Assembly (NCBI GenBank): GCA_910586725.1
Contig: CAJUJL010000013.1
Span: forward strand, 1-64,000
Direction of reading: 5' to 3'
DNA: 64,000 nt
DNA from: an uncultured Lachnospiraceae bacterium
GTDB lineage: Bacteria > Bacillota > Clostridia > Lachnospirales > Lachnospiraceae
Position numbers and translations under genes: made by a program. Shown here one piece after another: positions 8,333 through 17,101 of this stretch. Below the pieces are notes generated by a model, which did not search any database, had not been told where the DNA came from, and saw nothing but the letters and a program-made list of their open reading frames with translations. How positions within the stretch are numbered: the stretch's first letter is position 1; every line of letters starts with the position of its first letter.

Positions 8333-9361
8333 TCAATCCAGTTCCGATTTTAAAACCGGTTCTCCAAACTCGTATGCCTTTTTTGCCCTTTTCCCCAAAA
8401 TATCCTGATAATATTTGGGCTTTATGCCGGATGCCGGGCGAATGCTTCTTACATTTTCCGCGGTAAAGGGCTCTCCCTGCGCAATCGGTCTGACCGCGGC
8501 CAAAGAGCGCCTTGCATGCAGCCCGTTTTTTTCATGCTCCGTCAAATCGTATGACGGCTGTCCCAATAATTTCTCCGCGCTGCGCACATCTTCCGCCATT
8601 TTCGCAAATTCTTCCATTTCCATAGAAAAACCGGCGTCCGGATTCTCGATTTTGCGGCTCAGACAAACATGCTTTTCAATTACCTTTGCTCCCAGAGCCA
8701 CTGCCGTAACCGGCGCCAGAGAACCCATGGAATGATCGGAGAGCCCGATCGGAACGCCAAAACGCTTCTTCATATCCGGGATCACCGACAGATTCATATC
8801 CTCATATCTGGCAGGATACTGGCTGCAGCATTTTAATAATACAATCCGCTCATTCTTTTGCCTTCGGCAGGCGTCCAGGGCTTCTTCTATTTCTTCCACG
8901 CTGCCCATGCCGCAGGAAATAATCACAGGCTTCCCTTTCCCGGCCGTATATTCGATCAACGGAATATCTACGAGTTCAAACGAAGCAATTTTATAAAACT
9001 CCGTTCCCATGCGCTCTAAAAAATCCACCGCCGTCCGGTCGAACGGCGTGGATAAAAAATCAACCCCCGCCTCCCTGCATTTTTCCTTCAATTCCGGCTG
9101 CCATTCCCAGGGCGTATACGCTTCTTTATATAGCTGGTAGTAATTATATCCGTCCCAAAGCCCGCCTTTTATTTTGTATTCTGCTCTGTCGCAGTCAATG
9201 GTAAGCGTATCTGCCGTATACGTCTGTATTTTAACGCAGTCCGCTCCCGCTTTTGCCGCCTCTTCGATAATCCGAAAAGCATGTTCTATTTTTCCGGCAT
9301 GATTTGCCGACATTTCCGCAATGATATATACGCTATCCTTAATTTTTTCAAATAATTTCAT
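8333..9361 (-). CDS. pseI: PseI: pseudaminic acid synthase
   Basis: PseI condenses the free 2,4-diacetamido sugar with phosphoenolpyruvate to give pseudaminic acid. The NeuB-family TIM barrel is evident (IIAEMSANHAG at the N-terminus, CVKIQTYTADTLTID, IGLSDHSMG, VIEKHVCLSR) with a C-terminal SAF/antifreeze-like domain (ARRSLAAVRPIAQGEPF). The start at 9361 (MKLFEKIKDS) is chosen because GAGGAAG lies just upstream; longer starts overlap pseC. It follows pseC by 11 bases. A second synthase of the same superfamily is at 42713, so the island can probably make two different nonulosonic acids. Confidence 0.92.
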   Translation of the reverse strand: MKLFEKIKDSVYIIAEMSANHAGKIEHAFRIIEEAAKAGADCVKIQTYTADTLTIDCDRAEYKIKGGLWDGYNYYQLYKEAYTPWEWQPELKEKCREAGVDFLSTPFDRTAVDFLERMGTEFYKIASFELVDIPLIEYTAGKGKPVIISCGMGSVEEIEEALDACRRQKNERIVLLKCCSQYPARYEDMNLSVIPDMKKRFGVPIGLSDHSMGSLAPVTAVALGAKVIEKHVCLSRKIENPDAGFSMEMEEFAKMAEDVRSAEKLLGQPSYDLTEHEKNGLHARRSLAAVRPIAQGEPFTAENVRSIRPASGIKPKYYQDILGKRAKKAYEFGEPVLKSELD

Positions 9362-9372
9362 ACTCTGCTTCC

Positions 9373-10512
9373 TCATGCATGTTTCAATTCCCCGATGCAT
9401 CTCTTTACTTTCTCAATGACTTCATCCTGCTGTTGATCCGTAAGCCCCGGATATAACGGAAGGCTTAACATGCGGGAATAGATCTCCTCCGCCACCCTGC
9501 AGCATGTGGCGTCGTAACCGTGGCTGCGGTAATACGGATGAAAATACACGGGAATATAATGCACGTTCACCCCGACTCCCAAAGCTCTCAGCCGCTCAAA
9601 CAGCTCCTTCCTGTCACAGTTTTTCACCTGAATGATATATAGGTGCCATCCGCTTTGCGCCTCCGGCGTCTGATACGGCGTAATCATATCGCCGCAGTCC
9701 AAAAAAGCTTCCTCATACCTCTTTACCAGTTCCCGTCTGCGCCCGATAAAAGCATCCAGTTTCTTCATCTGGCTGATGCCAAGCGCGCATTGTATATCCG
9801 TAATCCGGTAATTATAGCCAAGGTCCAGCTGCTGATAAAACCATGGCCCTTCGTTTTTTGTCATCTGGTCCGCATCCCTTGTAATTCCATGGCTTCGAAA
9901 TAGGCAGAGCGAACGGTATAATGTTTCATCGTTTGTCACAATCATACCGCCTTCTCCGGTTGTAATCGGCTTTACCGGATGAAAACTAAACGTCGTCATA
10001 TCGGAAATCGAACCGATTTTTCTTCCTTTGTACACAGAGCCAAGCGCATGGGCCGCGTCTTCGATCACAAGCAGATCATGCTCTTTTGCGATCGCATGAA
10101 TTTCATCCATGTCGCAGGGCTGCCCCGCCAGATGCACCGCAAGAATGGCCTTTGTTTTCGGCGTGATTTTTCTGCGGATGTCTTTGGGATCGATATTGTA
10201 TGTTTTTTCATCTACGTCCGCAAACACCGGCGTCCCTTTGCAGTAAAGCACGCAGTTGGCAGACGCTGCAAACGTAAGCGGCGTTGTAATTACTTCGTCT
10301 CCTTCCCGGATTCCCGCCGCATGGCACGCGGCATGAAGCGCTGCCGTGCCGTTTGCGACAGCCACCGCGTAATCCGCGCCGACATAATGCGCGACTGCCT
10401 GTTCAAACTCTGCGATTCTGGGCCCGGTCGTCAGATAATCCCCGCGCAGCACATCCACAACCGCCTGAATATCCGCTTCATCTATACTCTGTCTTCCATA
10501 TGGTATCTGCAT
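9373..10512 (-). CDS. pseC: PseC: UDP-4-amino-4,6-dideoxy-N-acetyl-altrosamine transaminase
   Basis: A 379-residue PLP-dependent DegT/DnrJ/EryC1/StrS aminotransferase. The start MQIPYGRQSIDEADIQAVV and the stretch DYLTTGPRIAEFE are characteristic of PseC. The PLP lysine is in SFHPVKPITTGEGG and the conserved VIEDAAHALGS precedes it. It converts the 4-keto product of PseB to the 4-amino sugar using glutamate. It starts two bases after the stop of pseF, so pseF and pseC are coupled. Four DegT-family enzymes exist in the window (also 12332, 37531, 45978); this one matches PseC best. Confidence 0.92.
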   Translation of the reverse strand: MQIPYGRQSIDEADIQAVVDVLRGDYLTTGPRIAEFEQAVAHYVGADYAVAVANGTAALHAACHAAGIREGDEVITTPLTFAASANCVLYCKGTPVFADVDEKTYNIDPKDIRRKITPKTKAILAVHLAGQPCDMDEIHAIAKEHDLLVIEDAAHALGSVYKGRKIGSISDMTTFSFHPVKPITTGEGGMIVTNDETLYRSLCLFRSHGITRDADQMTKNEGPWFYQQLDLGYNYRITDIQCALGISQMKKLDAFIGRRRELVKRYEEAFLDCGDMITPYQTPEAQSGWHLYIIQVKNCDRKELFERLRALGVGVNVHYIPVYFHPYYRSHGYDATCCRVAEEIYSRMLSLPLYPGLTDQQQDEVIEKVKRCIGELKHA

Positions 10513-10514
10513 TT

Positions 10515-11213
10515 CTACGCCCTCTTTTCCTTCATTAGCTGATATTTTAACTCCGCAATCTTAAAATCGTCTTCGCTGTCAATGTCCTGCACCTGCAGTT
10601 CCGATACATAAATCGGCATAATCGGCCCCTGGGGGGCTCCTTTTTCCTGTAAAAACCGCTTTGCGTCATACATATAAAACTGTCCCGCGTCATGATACCA
10701 TTTCTCCAGATCCTGAGAACGGCTCCGGCTGTATTCTTCGTATTTAAATTCCAGGCATCCGTTTTCATCCATAACATAGCTTCTCTGCGGCGGATAAGAA
10801 AACGCAACGACCGGCAGGATCAGCGAGGGATGATGTTCTTCCATCAGACGCATGGCGTCTCTTAATTTCTCTGCCGTGACAAAAGGCGCGGTAGGATAGA
10901 TACAGCAGAGATACGAAAATGTCCTTCCCATTTCCTGATAACGCTCCATCACCTCCAAAAGCGCATCTGCCGTCGTCGCATAATCGTCCGCGTTTTTACT
11001 GCTTCGCATAAACGGCACGCGCGCGCCAAACCGCCTGGCAGTTTCCGCGATTTCTTCACTGTCTGTCGATACCATCACTTCTGAAAACAGTCCGCTTTCG
11101 ATTGCCGCTTCAATCGAATAGGCAATAATCGGCTTGCCGCAGAAATTCCTGATATTTTTTTTCGGTATTCGTTTGCTGCCTCCTCTGGCAGTAATAATCG
11201 CAATCCGCTCCAA
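10515..11213 (-). CDS. pseF: PseF: pseudaminic acid cytidylyltransferase
   Basis: PseF activates pseudaminic acid to CMP-pseudaminic acid, the donor used on flagellin. The nucleotide-binding signature is IITARGGSKRIPKKNI at the N-terminus, followed by KPIIAYSIEAA and SDSEEIA-type residues, and YPTAPF in the middle. About 232 residues, as expected for CMP-sugar synthetases. No ATG fits; TTG 11213 giving MERIAIITARGG is chosen because GGGAGTGG lies upstream, but TTG 11228 or GTG 11222 cannot be excluded. A second, SpsF-type CMP-transferase sits at 42007. Confidence 0.9.
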   Translation of the reverse strand: MERIAIITARGGSKRIPKKNIRNFCGKPIIAYSIEAAIESGLFSEVMVSTDSEEIAETARRFGARVPFMRSSKNADDYATTADALLEVMERYQEMGRTFSYLCCIYPTAPFVTAEKLRDAMRLMEEHHPSLILPVVAFSYPPQRSYVMDENGCLEFKYEEYSRSRSQDLEKWYHDAGQFYMYDAKRFLQEKGAPQGPIMPIYVSELQVQDIDSEDDFKIAELKYQLMKEKRA

Positions 11214-11229
11214 AACAACCACTCCCAAA

Positions 11230-12306
11230 CTATTTTTTCTCTAAAATCAAATCCAGCCGTTCTTTTGCCGGCGGGTACTCTTTACACTTTTCGTAATAAC
11301 TAATTGCTTTTTGTATTTTATTCTGGCATTCATAAATCACGCCCACATTATACCATGCGGCATAAGAATTTACTCCTGCCGTTTTGCACGCTTTATGTCC
11401 CGCCGCTTTGTGAAATTCTTCAATCGCGTCTGCAAATCTGGCGTTGTTCATGTAAATCAGTCCCATTAAAAACTGAAAATCGGCCGTATTTCCAAACTCC
11501 CCGTAAATGTTTTCAAAAAACAGAGCCTGTGCGGCCTGACCGCTGTTGATCAGCGCATATCCATACGTCTCCACCATATCAATCACATACTCAAGCTTTG
11601 GGTTCAAATCATAAGAAAGACCTCTGGAAAAATATTCGCAGGCAGGCGCATACTCTTTTGCCATATAGTGCCCTTTGCCAAGCTGATACAAAATATAAGG
11701 CGTCTTTTCCTCATCCCCTGACGCGCTTAAGATTTCCAGCTCTTGTTTCAGCAGGTTAATATTGCGGTATGCTTTTTCTCTCTTCTTATCATCCGGCAGA
11801 TCATAACCGGTATGCCCGATCACAAGCGGAACCTGATACGTTTTGTATTCCTGCTGATCGAAAGCTTCCACCTGTTCATGAATCCGCCCTTCATAATGGT
11901 ATCGTTCTTTGTAAAAAATCCGGTTGATCCATTCCTTCTTTTCCTGCACTTCATTTTTGCGGGTGAGAATATTGATCCTCTGTATTCTTCCCACATCCTC
12001 CGGATGAAGCGCAATCAGCTTAAAAAATTGTTCCGCATCCAGATGTTGTATATATTCGTCGCTGTCAAGAACCATCACGCAGGGATTGGACGCACAGGAT
12101 ACGGCAAAATTTTTCGCCGCCGCAAAATCGTCGCGCCACACAAAATCGTATACATGCTCCGTAAAGGAACGCGCAATTTCTTTTGTCCTGTCAGAAGAGC
12201 CCGTATCGACAACAACGATCTCAAACGGATACGGCTTTAGGCTTTTCAGGCATTTTGCAATATTTTTTTCTTCATTTTTGGCAATGATGCAGACAGACAG
12301 CTTCAT
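11230..12306 (-). CDS. GT2 glycosyltransferase with C-terminal TPR repeats
   Basis: Residues 1-100 are a GT2 catalytic domain (MKLSVCIIAKNEEKNIAKCL, VVVDTGSSDRTKEIA, MVLDSDEYI with the metal-binding acidic residues). The rest, from about residue 190, contains helical repeats of TPR type (YILYQLGKGHYMAKEYAPA, AGVNSYAAWYNVGVIYECQ). Such GT-TPR proteins are common in Clostridia glycan loci and may bind a protein acceptor such as flagellin through the repeats (inference). The start at 12306 is chosen at the canonical GT2 opening; the frame extends 17 codons upstream without a ribosome binding site. Confidence 0.87.
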   Translation of the reverse strand: MKLSVCIIAKNEEKNIAKCLKSLKPYPFEIVVVDTGSSDRTKEIARSFTEHVYDFVWRDDFAAAKNFAVSCASNPCVMVLDSDEYIQHLDAEQFFKLIALHPEDVGRIQRINILTRKNEVQEKKEWINRIFYKERYHYEGRIHEQVEAFDQQEYKTYQVPLVIGHTGYDLPDDKKREKAYRNINLLKQELEILSASGDEEKTPYILYQLGKGHYMAKEYAPACEYFSRGLSYDLNPKLEYVIDMVETYGYALINSGQAAQALFFENIYGEFGNTADFQFLMGLIYMNNARFADAIEEFHKAAGHKACKTAGVNSYAAWYNVGVIYECQNKIQKAISYYEKCKEYPPAKERLDLILEKK

Positions 12307-12331
12307 CTCTATTCCAATCCTTCCTGTTTTC

Positions 12332-13465
12332 TTACTCTGCCACCCGAACTTTGGCAAGCGCCTCTTCCAGTTTTTTCACAACGGTACGCACCTCTTCCGG
12401 CTCAAGGCCGTACCACATGGGAAGCCGAAACAGGCGGCAGCTTTCCTTCGTGGTATAACAATCCTCTCCAAAAAAACGGCCGAATTTACGTCCTCCCGGC
12501 GATGAGTGCAGAGGAACATAATGAAACACAGCGCCGATTCCCTGTTCTCCCAAAGCGCCTATGACAGACTGACGCTCGCTTAGATTCCTTACTTTGACAT
12601 AAAACATATGAGCGTTATGTACGCATTCTCCGGGAACAAAGGGCAGCTCCGCCGGCAGCAGCTTTAACTGCTCATAATATTGATCCCATACATTTCTGCG
12701 GTAATCATTAATTTCATCCGCGATTTCCAATTGCGCATACAAAAGAGCCGCGTTGATCTCACTTGGAAGATAAGAAGAGCCAATATCCATCCAACTGTAT
12801 TTATCCACCATTCCCCGGTAGAAACGCGCGCGGTTCGTCCCTTTTTCCCTTAAAATCTCCGCTCTTTCTATGTACGTTTCGTCATTGATGATAAGAGCTC
12901 CGCCCTCGCCCATCGTATAATTTTTGGTTTCATGAAAACTGTAACAACCAAATGTGCCGATTGTGCCAAGCGCACGCCCTTTATAAAATGCCATCACGCC
13001 CTGCGCCGCATCCTCAACCACCGGCAGACGGTATCTCCCCGCAATTTCCATGATCGTATCCATTTCACAGGCCACGCCGGCATAGTGCACTGCTACAATT
13101 GCCTTTGTGCGTTCCGTAATGGCCGCTTCGATTTTTGTTTCATCTATATTCATCGTATCCGGGCGAATGTCCACAAAGACTGCCCTTGCTCCCCGCAGCA
13201 CAAACGCGTTTGCCGTCGTTACGAATGTATAAGACGGCAGAATTACCTCATCCCCGGGTTGTATATCCAAAAGAATCGCGCACATTTCAAGCGCCGCCGT
13301 ACAGGATGTAGTAAGCAGTATTTTAGCGGCGCAAAATCGTTCCTCCATCCACCTGGTACATAACCTTGTGTATTTTCCGTCTCCCGCAATCTTACTGCTC
13401 TCTAAAGTTTCTCCCACATACTCTTTCGCTTTGGGCAGATAAACCGCCCGATTAAAAGGTATCAC
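12332..13465 (-). CDS. wecE: WecE/RffA-type dTDP-4-amino-4,6-dideoxygalactose transaminase
   Basis: The 377-residue PLP aminotransferase matches the E. coli WecE pattern closely: start IPFNRAV, SSKIAGDGKYTRLC, LLDIQPGDEVILPSYTFV, VHYAGVACEMDTIM and CYSFHETKNYTMGEGG with the PLP lysine. WecE converts dTDP-4-keto-6-deoxyglucose to dTDP-4-amino-4,6-dideoxygalactose (dTDP-Fuc4N). The start is GTG 13465 with AAGGG close upstream. No RmlA or RmlB homologue for the dTDP-keto sugar lies in the window, so the precursor must come from elsewhere. It gives the island a third activated amino sugar beside the two nonulosonic acids. Confidence 0.88.
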   Translation of the reverse strand: MIPFNRAVYLPKAKEYVGETLESSKIAGDGKYTRLCTRWMEERFCAAKILLTTSCTAALEMCAILLDIQPGDEVILPSYTFVTTANAFVLRGARAVFVDIRPDTMNIDETKIEAAITERTKAIVAVHYAGVACEMDTIMEIAGRYRLPVVEDAAQGVMAFYKGRALGTIGTFGCYSFHETKNYTMGEGGALIINDETYIERAEILREKGTNRARFYRGMVDKYSWMDIGSSYLPSEINAALLYAQLEIADEINDYRRNVWDQYYEQLKLLPAELPFVPGECVHNAHMFYVKVRNLSERQSVIGALGEQGIGAVFHYVPLHSSPGGRKFGRFFGEDCYTTKESCRLFRLPMWYGLEPEEVRTVVKKLEEALAKVRVAE

Positions 13466-13472
13466 GATTCCC

Positions 13473-15059
13473 TTACCCCCTCTCTTCCCGGGCGTTGTAT
13501 TTTGCTACCGCATCGTGTAATTTCCAAAATTCCCGTATATTGTCTATATCCGTCTTTTTCAAGGCTTCTTTCCTGCAGTTTTCTTTCTGCATATTCATAA
13601 ATGCGGCGTCCGACTCATATCGAAAGACCAAACCGGGCATTTCTTCCATGCTTTTGCACACAAATTCTTTTCCGGCCGTTTCCGCCACATCACAGTCGCC
13701 AAGCGTCACAACCGGGATCTCTTCCATTATCGCAAACAAGCCTCCCGTTCCGCCTCCCTGCCTTGGCGGGTTTAAAAACAGATCTCCCATTCCAATCGCG
13801 CTCTTAAAATCCTTCTGATGTCCCAGGAAATAAAAACGCCCGGCATATGTCCCTCTTAAGATCCGCTCGCGAAACTCCGGACATTCTCCGATCACTTCCA
13901 CGACAGCATGTTCCTGTCGATCCAGCATCTGAAATAAGATGCGCTCAAAAGGCTCATTGATTTCATTATCCAGCCTGTTTCCGGCAATTACAATGACAAA
14001 CGCATCTTCCGGCATCCCAAAATCTTTTCTCTGATACAAAGTCCCCGCTGTTTTCTCCTCAAGAGCATGAACCGCCATTTTAAAAAAAGCGACGGACTGA
14101 TCCGCATCCAAAAGATCTTTCCACATTCCTCTCTCCTCCCGGGAAGCTTCCGACAGGCAGGCAATGATCTGCGCATTCGTAACCGGCAAATTTCTCGTCA
14201 TCCCCATTCCGACTACCGTGGTAAACTCTTTGCACAAACCGGCAAGCACAGTCTCGCTCCCAACCTCCAATACATATTCCGGTTTCGACTCCCAGATCAG
14301 ATCCACCGCACGGCGCAGCGTATCCACGTAATCAGAACCTTGAAGCCGCAGATTGTAGCCTTTGATATTCACGCCGTCCATGTCCCATTCAAACGGCGCC
14401 GTCTGCTGGATAAAATTTTCGCCATAATAAGCGCGGCTCCAATCCCAGCTGCCGTCCATCCCGCGCAGATAGCAGACGAAACATTCCGCGTCGTAACCCA
14501 TCTGCTCAAGACACTGGAAAATATGCCTTACCGTAACAGTCGGGGCATGGTATTGGTTAATCATCTGAAACGTTACAACAATGACTTTTTTTCTGCGCTC
14601 CCTAAAAGGAATCGCCGGACGGCAGGAGGGCAGCTTTGATTTTATCTCTTCCAGAAAACTTTCATAGATCCGCTTTCTGTCCCGGTACAATTCATATTCG
14701 CCGAATGTACAATTGGTAAACAGAAAAATTTTAAACTGATAAAAATCATTCCAGCGCTCCCAAAGAGGAAATGACGTATCCATCATCAGTTTTACAATAA
14801 ACGCAATCGGAGTTTTATCTTTTGTTTTCCTTAAAACAGCGGACATCAGATAAATTGCAACTCCATAATCTTCCCGCAGAACATCATAAAGGAGATTTAG
14901 GCATTTTTCGCGCTTTTCCTCCGACATCCGCCGGTAAACATTCTGCATGCGCAAAAGCGTCTCTTCGCCAAACGCGTTGCTTTCATTTAATTCCCCGATC
15001 ATTTCATTGACAACGCCAAGAAATTCTTTTTCTGCTCTATTGTCTGCATAGGTATCCAT
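13473..15059 (-). CDS. GT-B fold glycosyltransferase-like protein
   Basis: This 528-residue protein has an all-helical N-terminal part (1-150), a middle domain beginning KKVIVVTFQMINQYHAPTVT and a C-terminal nucleotide-sugar binding half with FVIVIAGNRLDNEI, FYFLGHQKDF and the loop NPPRQGGGTGGLFAIMEEIP. The same layout and the glycine-rich PxRxGGG loop occur in the protein at 57595, so the two are paralogues. The likely role is cytoplasmic sugar transfer; donor unknown. It overlaps the end of the DUF4422 gene by 23 bases. A distant resemblance to SPINDLY/OGT-like C-terminal halves is possible but unproven. Confidence 0.75.
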   Translation of the reverse strand: MDTYADNRAEKEFLGVVNEMIGELNESNAFGEETLLRMQNVYRRMSEEKREKCLNLLYDVLREDYGVAIYLMSAVLRKTKDKTPIAFIVKLMMDTSFPLWERWNDFYQFKIFLFTNCTFGEYELYRDRKRIYESFLEEIKSKLPSCRPAIPFRERRKKVIVVTFQMINQYHAPTVTVRHIFQCLEQMGYDAECFVCYLRGMDGSWDWSRAYYGENFIQQTAPFEWDMDGVNIKGYNLRLQGSDYVDTLRRAVDLIWESKPEYVLEVGSETVLAGLCKEFTTVVGMGMTRNLPVTNAQIIACLSEASREERGMWKDLLDADQSVAFFKMAVHALEEKTAGTLYQRKDFGMPEDAFVIVIAGNRLDNEINEPFERILFQMLDRQEHAVVEVIGECPEFRERILRGTYAGRFYFLGHQKDFKSAIGMGDLFLNPPRQGGGTGGLFAIMEEIPVVTLGDCDVAETAGKEFVCKSMEEMPGLVFRYESDAAFMNMQKENCRKEALKKTDIDNIREFWKLHDAVAKYNAREERG

Positions 15060-16584
15060 AAATCGTTCTCTCTCCCACTATGTTTTCCGTATCATAGCCG
15101 CCCTGCCAATCCGGCCAATACACTGTGCCGCCTGAGACTATCTTTTCCATTCGCTCCGGCGTATATCTGCGGTTCATCAACGCATGCAGCCCCAAAATCG
15201 TTTCCCTGCCGTCTGTGCACCGCTGCATTTTACGCCGGATTTCCGGAAATTCTCTCATCGCCGCGCGAATAAATGCATCCGTCAGGCAAACATCCGCCAG
15301 TTTATCTTCTATGTCCCAGTAATACCACAGTCCCTCCAGCAAAAACTGAAATAGTTTCTCACCTTTTTTCGCATACCATAAACTTTTGGACCATTGCCCC
15401 TGAAACGCGTCCGCTTTCTGCATAGCTTCCGGAAACGGAAGGACATACATCTCCTGTTCAAATATCTCCGGCGCAGGAGGCCTTGACATATAACAGGACG
15501 CATCCACCCACATGCCTCCGTAACGAAACATAAGCTCTGCCCACAAAAGCTCGCAAAGATGCGAAGGAGAAATCTTTCCCTCGTTAAATTTCTGCACAAT
15601 CGATTCCGTAAACGTCACATATTGCATACAGTTTTCCAGTGTAATCCATCGGATTTCCATTTTGTCCAAAGGAAGATTGTCCCGCAGACTTTTTTTACAG
15701 CATCGGATCCATTCCTGCATTTCCCCCTCATCATTGAGGCAGCACACCCACACGGGTATTTTTCCATTGAAATCATCCCCACACTCCATTGAAGCCGCCA
15801 ACGGCTCATGGCTCTCCAGACGGTAGAGTGAGAAAACAGGTTCCGCTTTCAGCCTGACGTATTTGTCCAAAAGATCCGCCCGTTGATCTGCGCGCGTAAA
15901 AGAAGACGCCTCCGCCATCTCCACATTCTCTTCCGTAACCGCTTCCGGCTGCATAAAAAGCCAGACCCGAAACAGCCGTTCCGACAAAAATCCAATGACG
16001 CGTTTCTGATAATCGTCATAATCCGTCCAGTCAATCCGGCGCTCCACTTCAAACAAAATGTCAAACAGCCAGGCGCAGTATCGGTCAAATATGTCTTTGC
16101 GCGTAATCCACATATTCCCGACGGAAATCAAAATCGTCTGCATGGCATAGTCAAACGCGGACACGTAATCGGGATATTTCTCCTGTATGACCTCGCGGCA
16201 TAAATCCAGATCTTTTGCATAATGCCGCTTCGCATAATGCTCGTACACGCTGCGCTCTTTCACACAGCTGCTGTTTGGAATCAAAACAGGATACGTACGA
16301 ATCGTCTCCTCAATATACGACCGCTGCAGCAGTCGTTCTTCTTTTGTAAAAAAACGCCTGTAATGGCATACCCCGACAATATCGCATTTTATATTTTTCC
16401 ATATCCAGTAAATTCCGGTCAATTCACAGTAATAAGGATTTTTTGACGAAATATGGTCCCCCGTATGATCTCCGGTGTAACCAAGCTCCTTACCGCATGC
16501 CCGCCCGACGTGCAGCGGAATATAGATTTCGTTCGGAATGGCCGCCATTTCCTTATGCGTCATGACATAAATTCTTGTATCCAT
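15037..16584 (-). CDS. two-domain glycosyltransferase: DUF4422 plus Caps_synth-like domain
   Basis: Residues 1-235 form a DUF4422 domain (IYVMTHKEM, YYCELTGIYWIWKN, VGVCHYRRFF), a putative GT family. Residues about 270-515 resemble capsular polysaccharide synthesis proteins (PVWVCCLNDEGEM, then LLWAELMFRYGGMWVDASCY with the DxD-like region). Two transferase domains on one chain suggest that two successive sugars are added. It starts at ATG 16584, four bases after the stop of the small gene upstream. A second DUF4422 protein is at 23152. Confidence 0.82.
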   Translation of the reverse strand: MDTRIYVMTHKEMAAIPNEIYIPLHVGRACGKELGYTGDHTGDHISSKNPYYCELTGIYWIWKNIKCDIVGVCHYRRFFTKEERLLQRSYIEETIRTYPVLIPNSSCVKERSVYEHYAKRHYAKDLDLCREVIQEKYPDYVSAFDYAMQTILISVGNMWITRKDIFDRYCAWLFDILFEVERRIDWTDYDDYQKRVIGFLSERLFRVWLFMQPEAVTEENVEMAEASSFTRADQRADLLDKYVRLKAEPVFSLYRLESHEPLAASMECGDDFNGKIPVWVCCLNDEGEMQEWIRCCKKSLRDNLPLDKMEIRWITLENCMQYVTFTESIVQKFNEGKISPSHLCELLWAELMFRYGGMWVDASCYMSRPPAPEIFEQEMYVLPFPEAMQKADAFQGQWSKSLWYAKKGEKLFQFLLEGLWYYWDIEDKLADVCLTDAFIRAAMREFPEIRRKMQRCTDGRETILGLHALMNRRYTPERMEKIVSGGTVYWPDWQGGYDTENIVGERTIYGYLCRQ

Positions 16585-16588
16585 ACGG

Positions 16589-17053
16589 TTATGCTCCCAA
16601 ATTCAACAAATAATAGCAGTTTCCTTCTAAATTCAGTTCTCTGACTGCCGCATCTTTCCAATGAGATTTCCATACGTCCGGCAGTCCGTCCAGCAGAACA
16701 TATTTCGCGCGCGCAGAAAGCGCCCTGGCCGCCCTAAGAAGCGGGAGTTTTTTTATTATCTCATCCGTTCCAAGAAAAATTGCCAGATCGTATCGTTTCT
16801 GATCTTTGTCTGAAAGGAACTCTTCCATCGTCAGAATCGAATCATAAACCTGATCCCAAACGGGAAATTTAAGCTCCTGAAACCAATCAACGCCATCTAA
16901 GCAAATTTGCGCCGGCGCTTCCCGATTCATAGCTTTCCGCGAAACGCCCCCGATTCTCTTTAAGAACATTCCAACGTCAATCACGGACTGCGGCTCTAAC
17001 TGCCCGATCATTTCAAAATAAATATAAATATCGTTTTCATTTTTCAGAATCAC
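16589..17053 (-). CDS. hypothetical protein of about 154 residues
   Basis: I do not recognise the family. GTG 17053 is chosen as start because GGAG lies seven bases upstream; the ATG at 17074 has no ribosome binding site. The protein has a short stretch SVIDVGMFLKRIGGVSR that looks like a degenerate SAM-binding motif I, and later YDLAIFLGTDEIIKKLP and YVLLDGLPDV, with an alternating beta/alpha look. It could be a shrunken methyltransferase fold without activity. It lies between two glycosyltransferase genes in the same orientation and is probably part of the same transcript. Confidence 0.65.
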   Translation of the reverse strand: MILKNENDIYIYFEMIGQLEPQSVIDVGMFLKRIGGVSRKAMNREAPAQICLDGVDWFQELKFPVWDQVYDSILTMEEFLSDKDQKRYDLAIFLGTDEIIKKLPLLRAARALSARAKYVLLDGLPDVWKSHWKDAAVRELNLEGNCYYLLNLGA

Positions 17054-17101
17054 AGTCTGTCTCCTTCCGGCCATTTAACTTAACCCGCGCTTTCCCTGCA
17101 T

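Noticed and set aside
13988..14639. Long plus-strand open frames opposite the glycosyltransferase gene
   Set aside because: They are antisense shadows of conserved minus-strand coding sequence.
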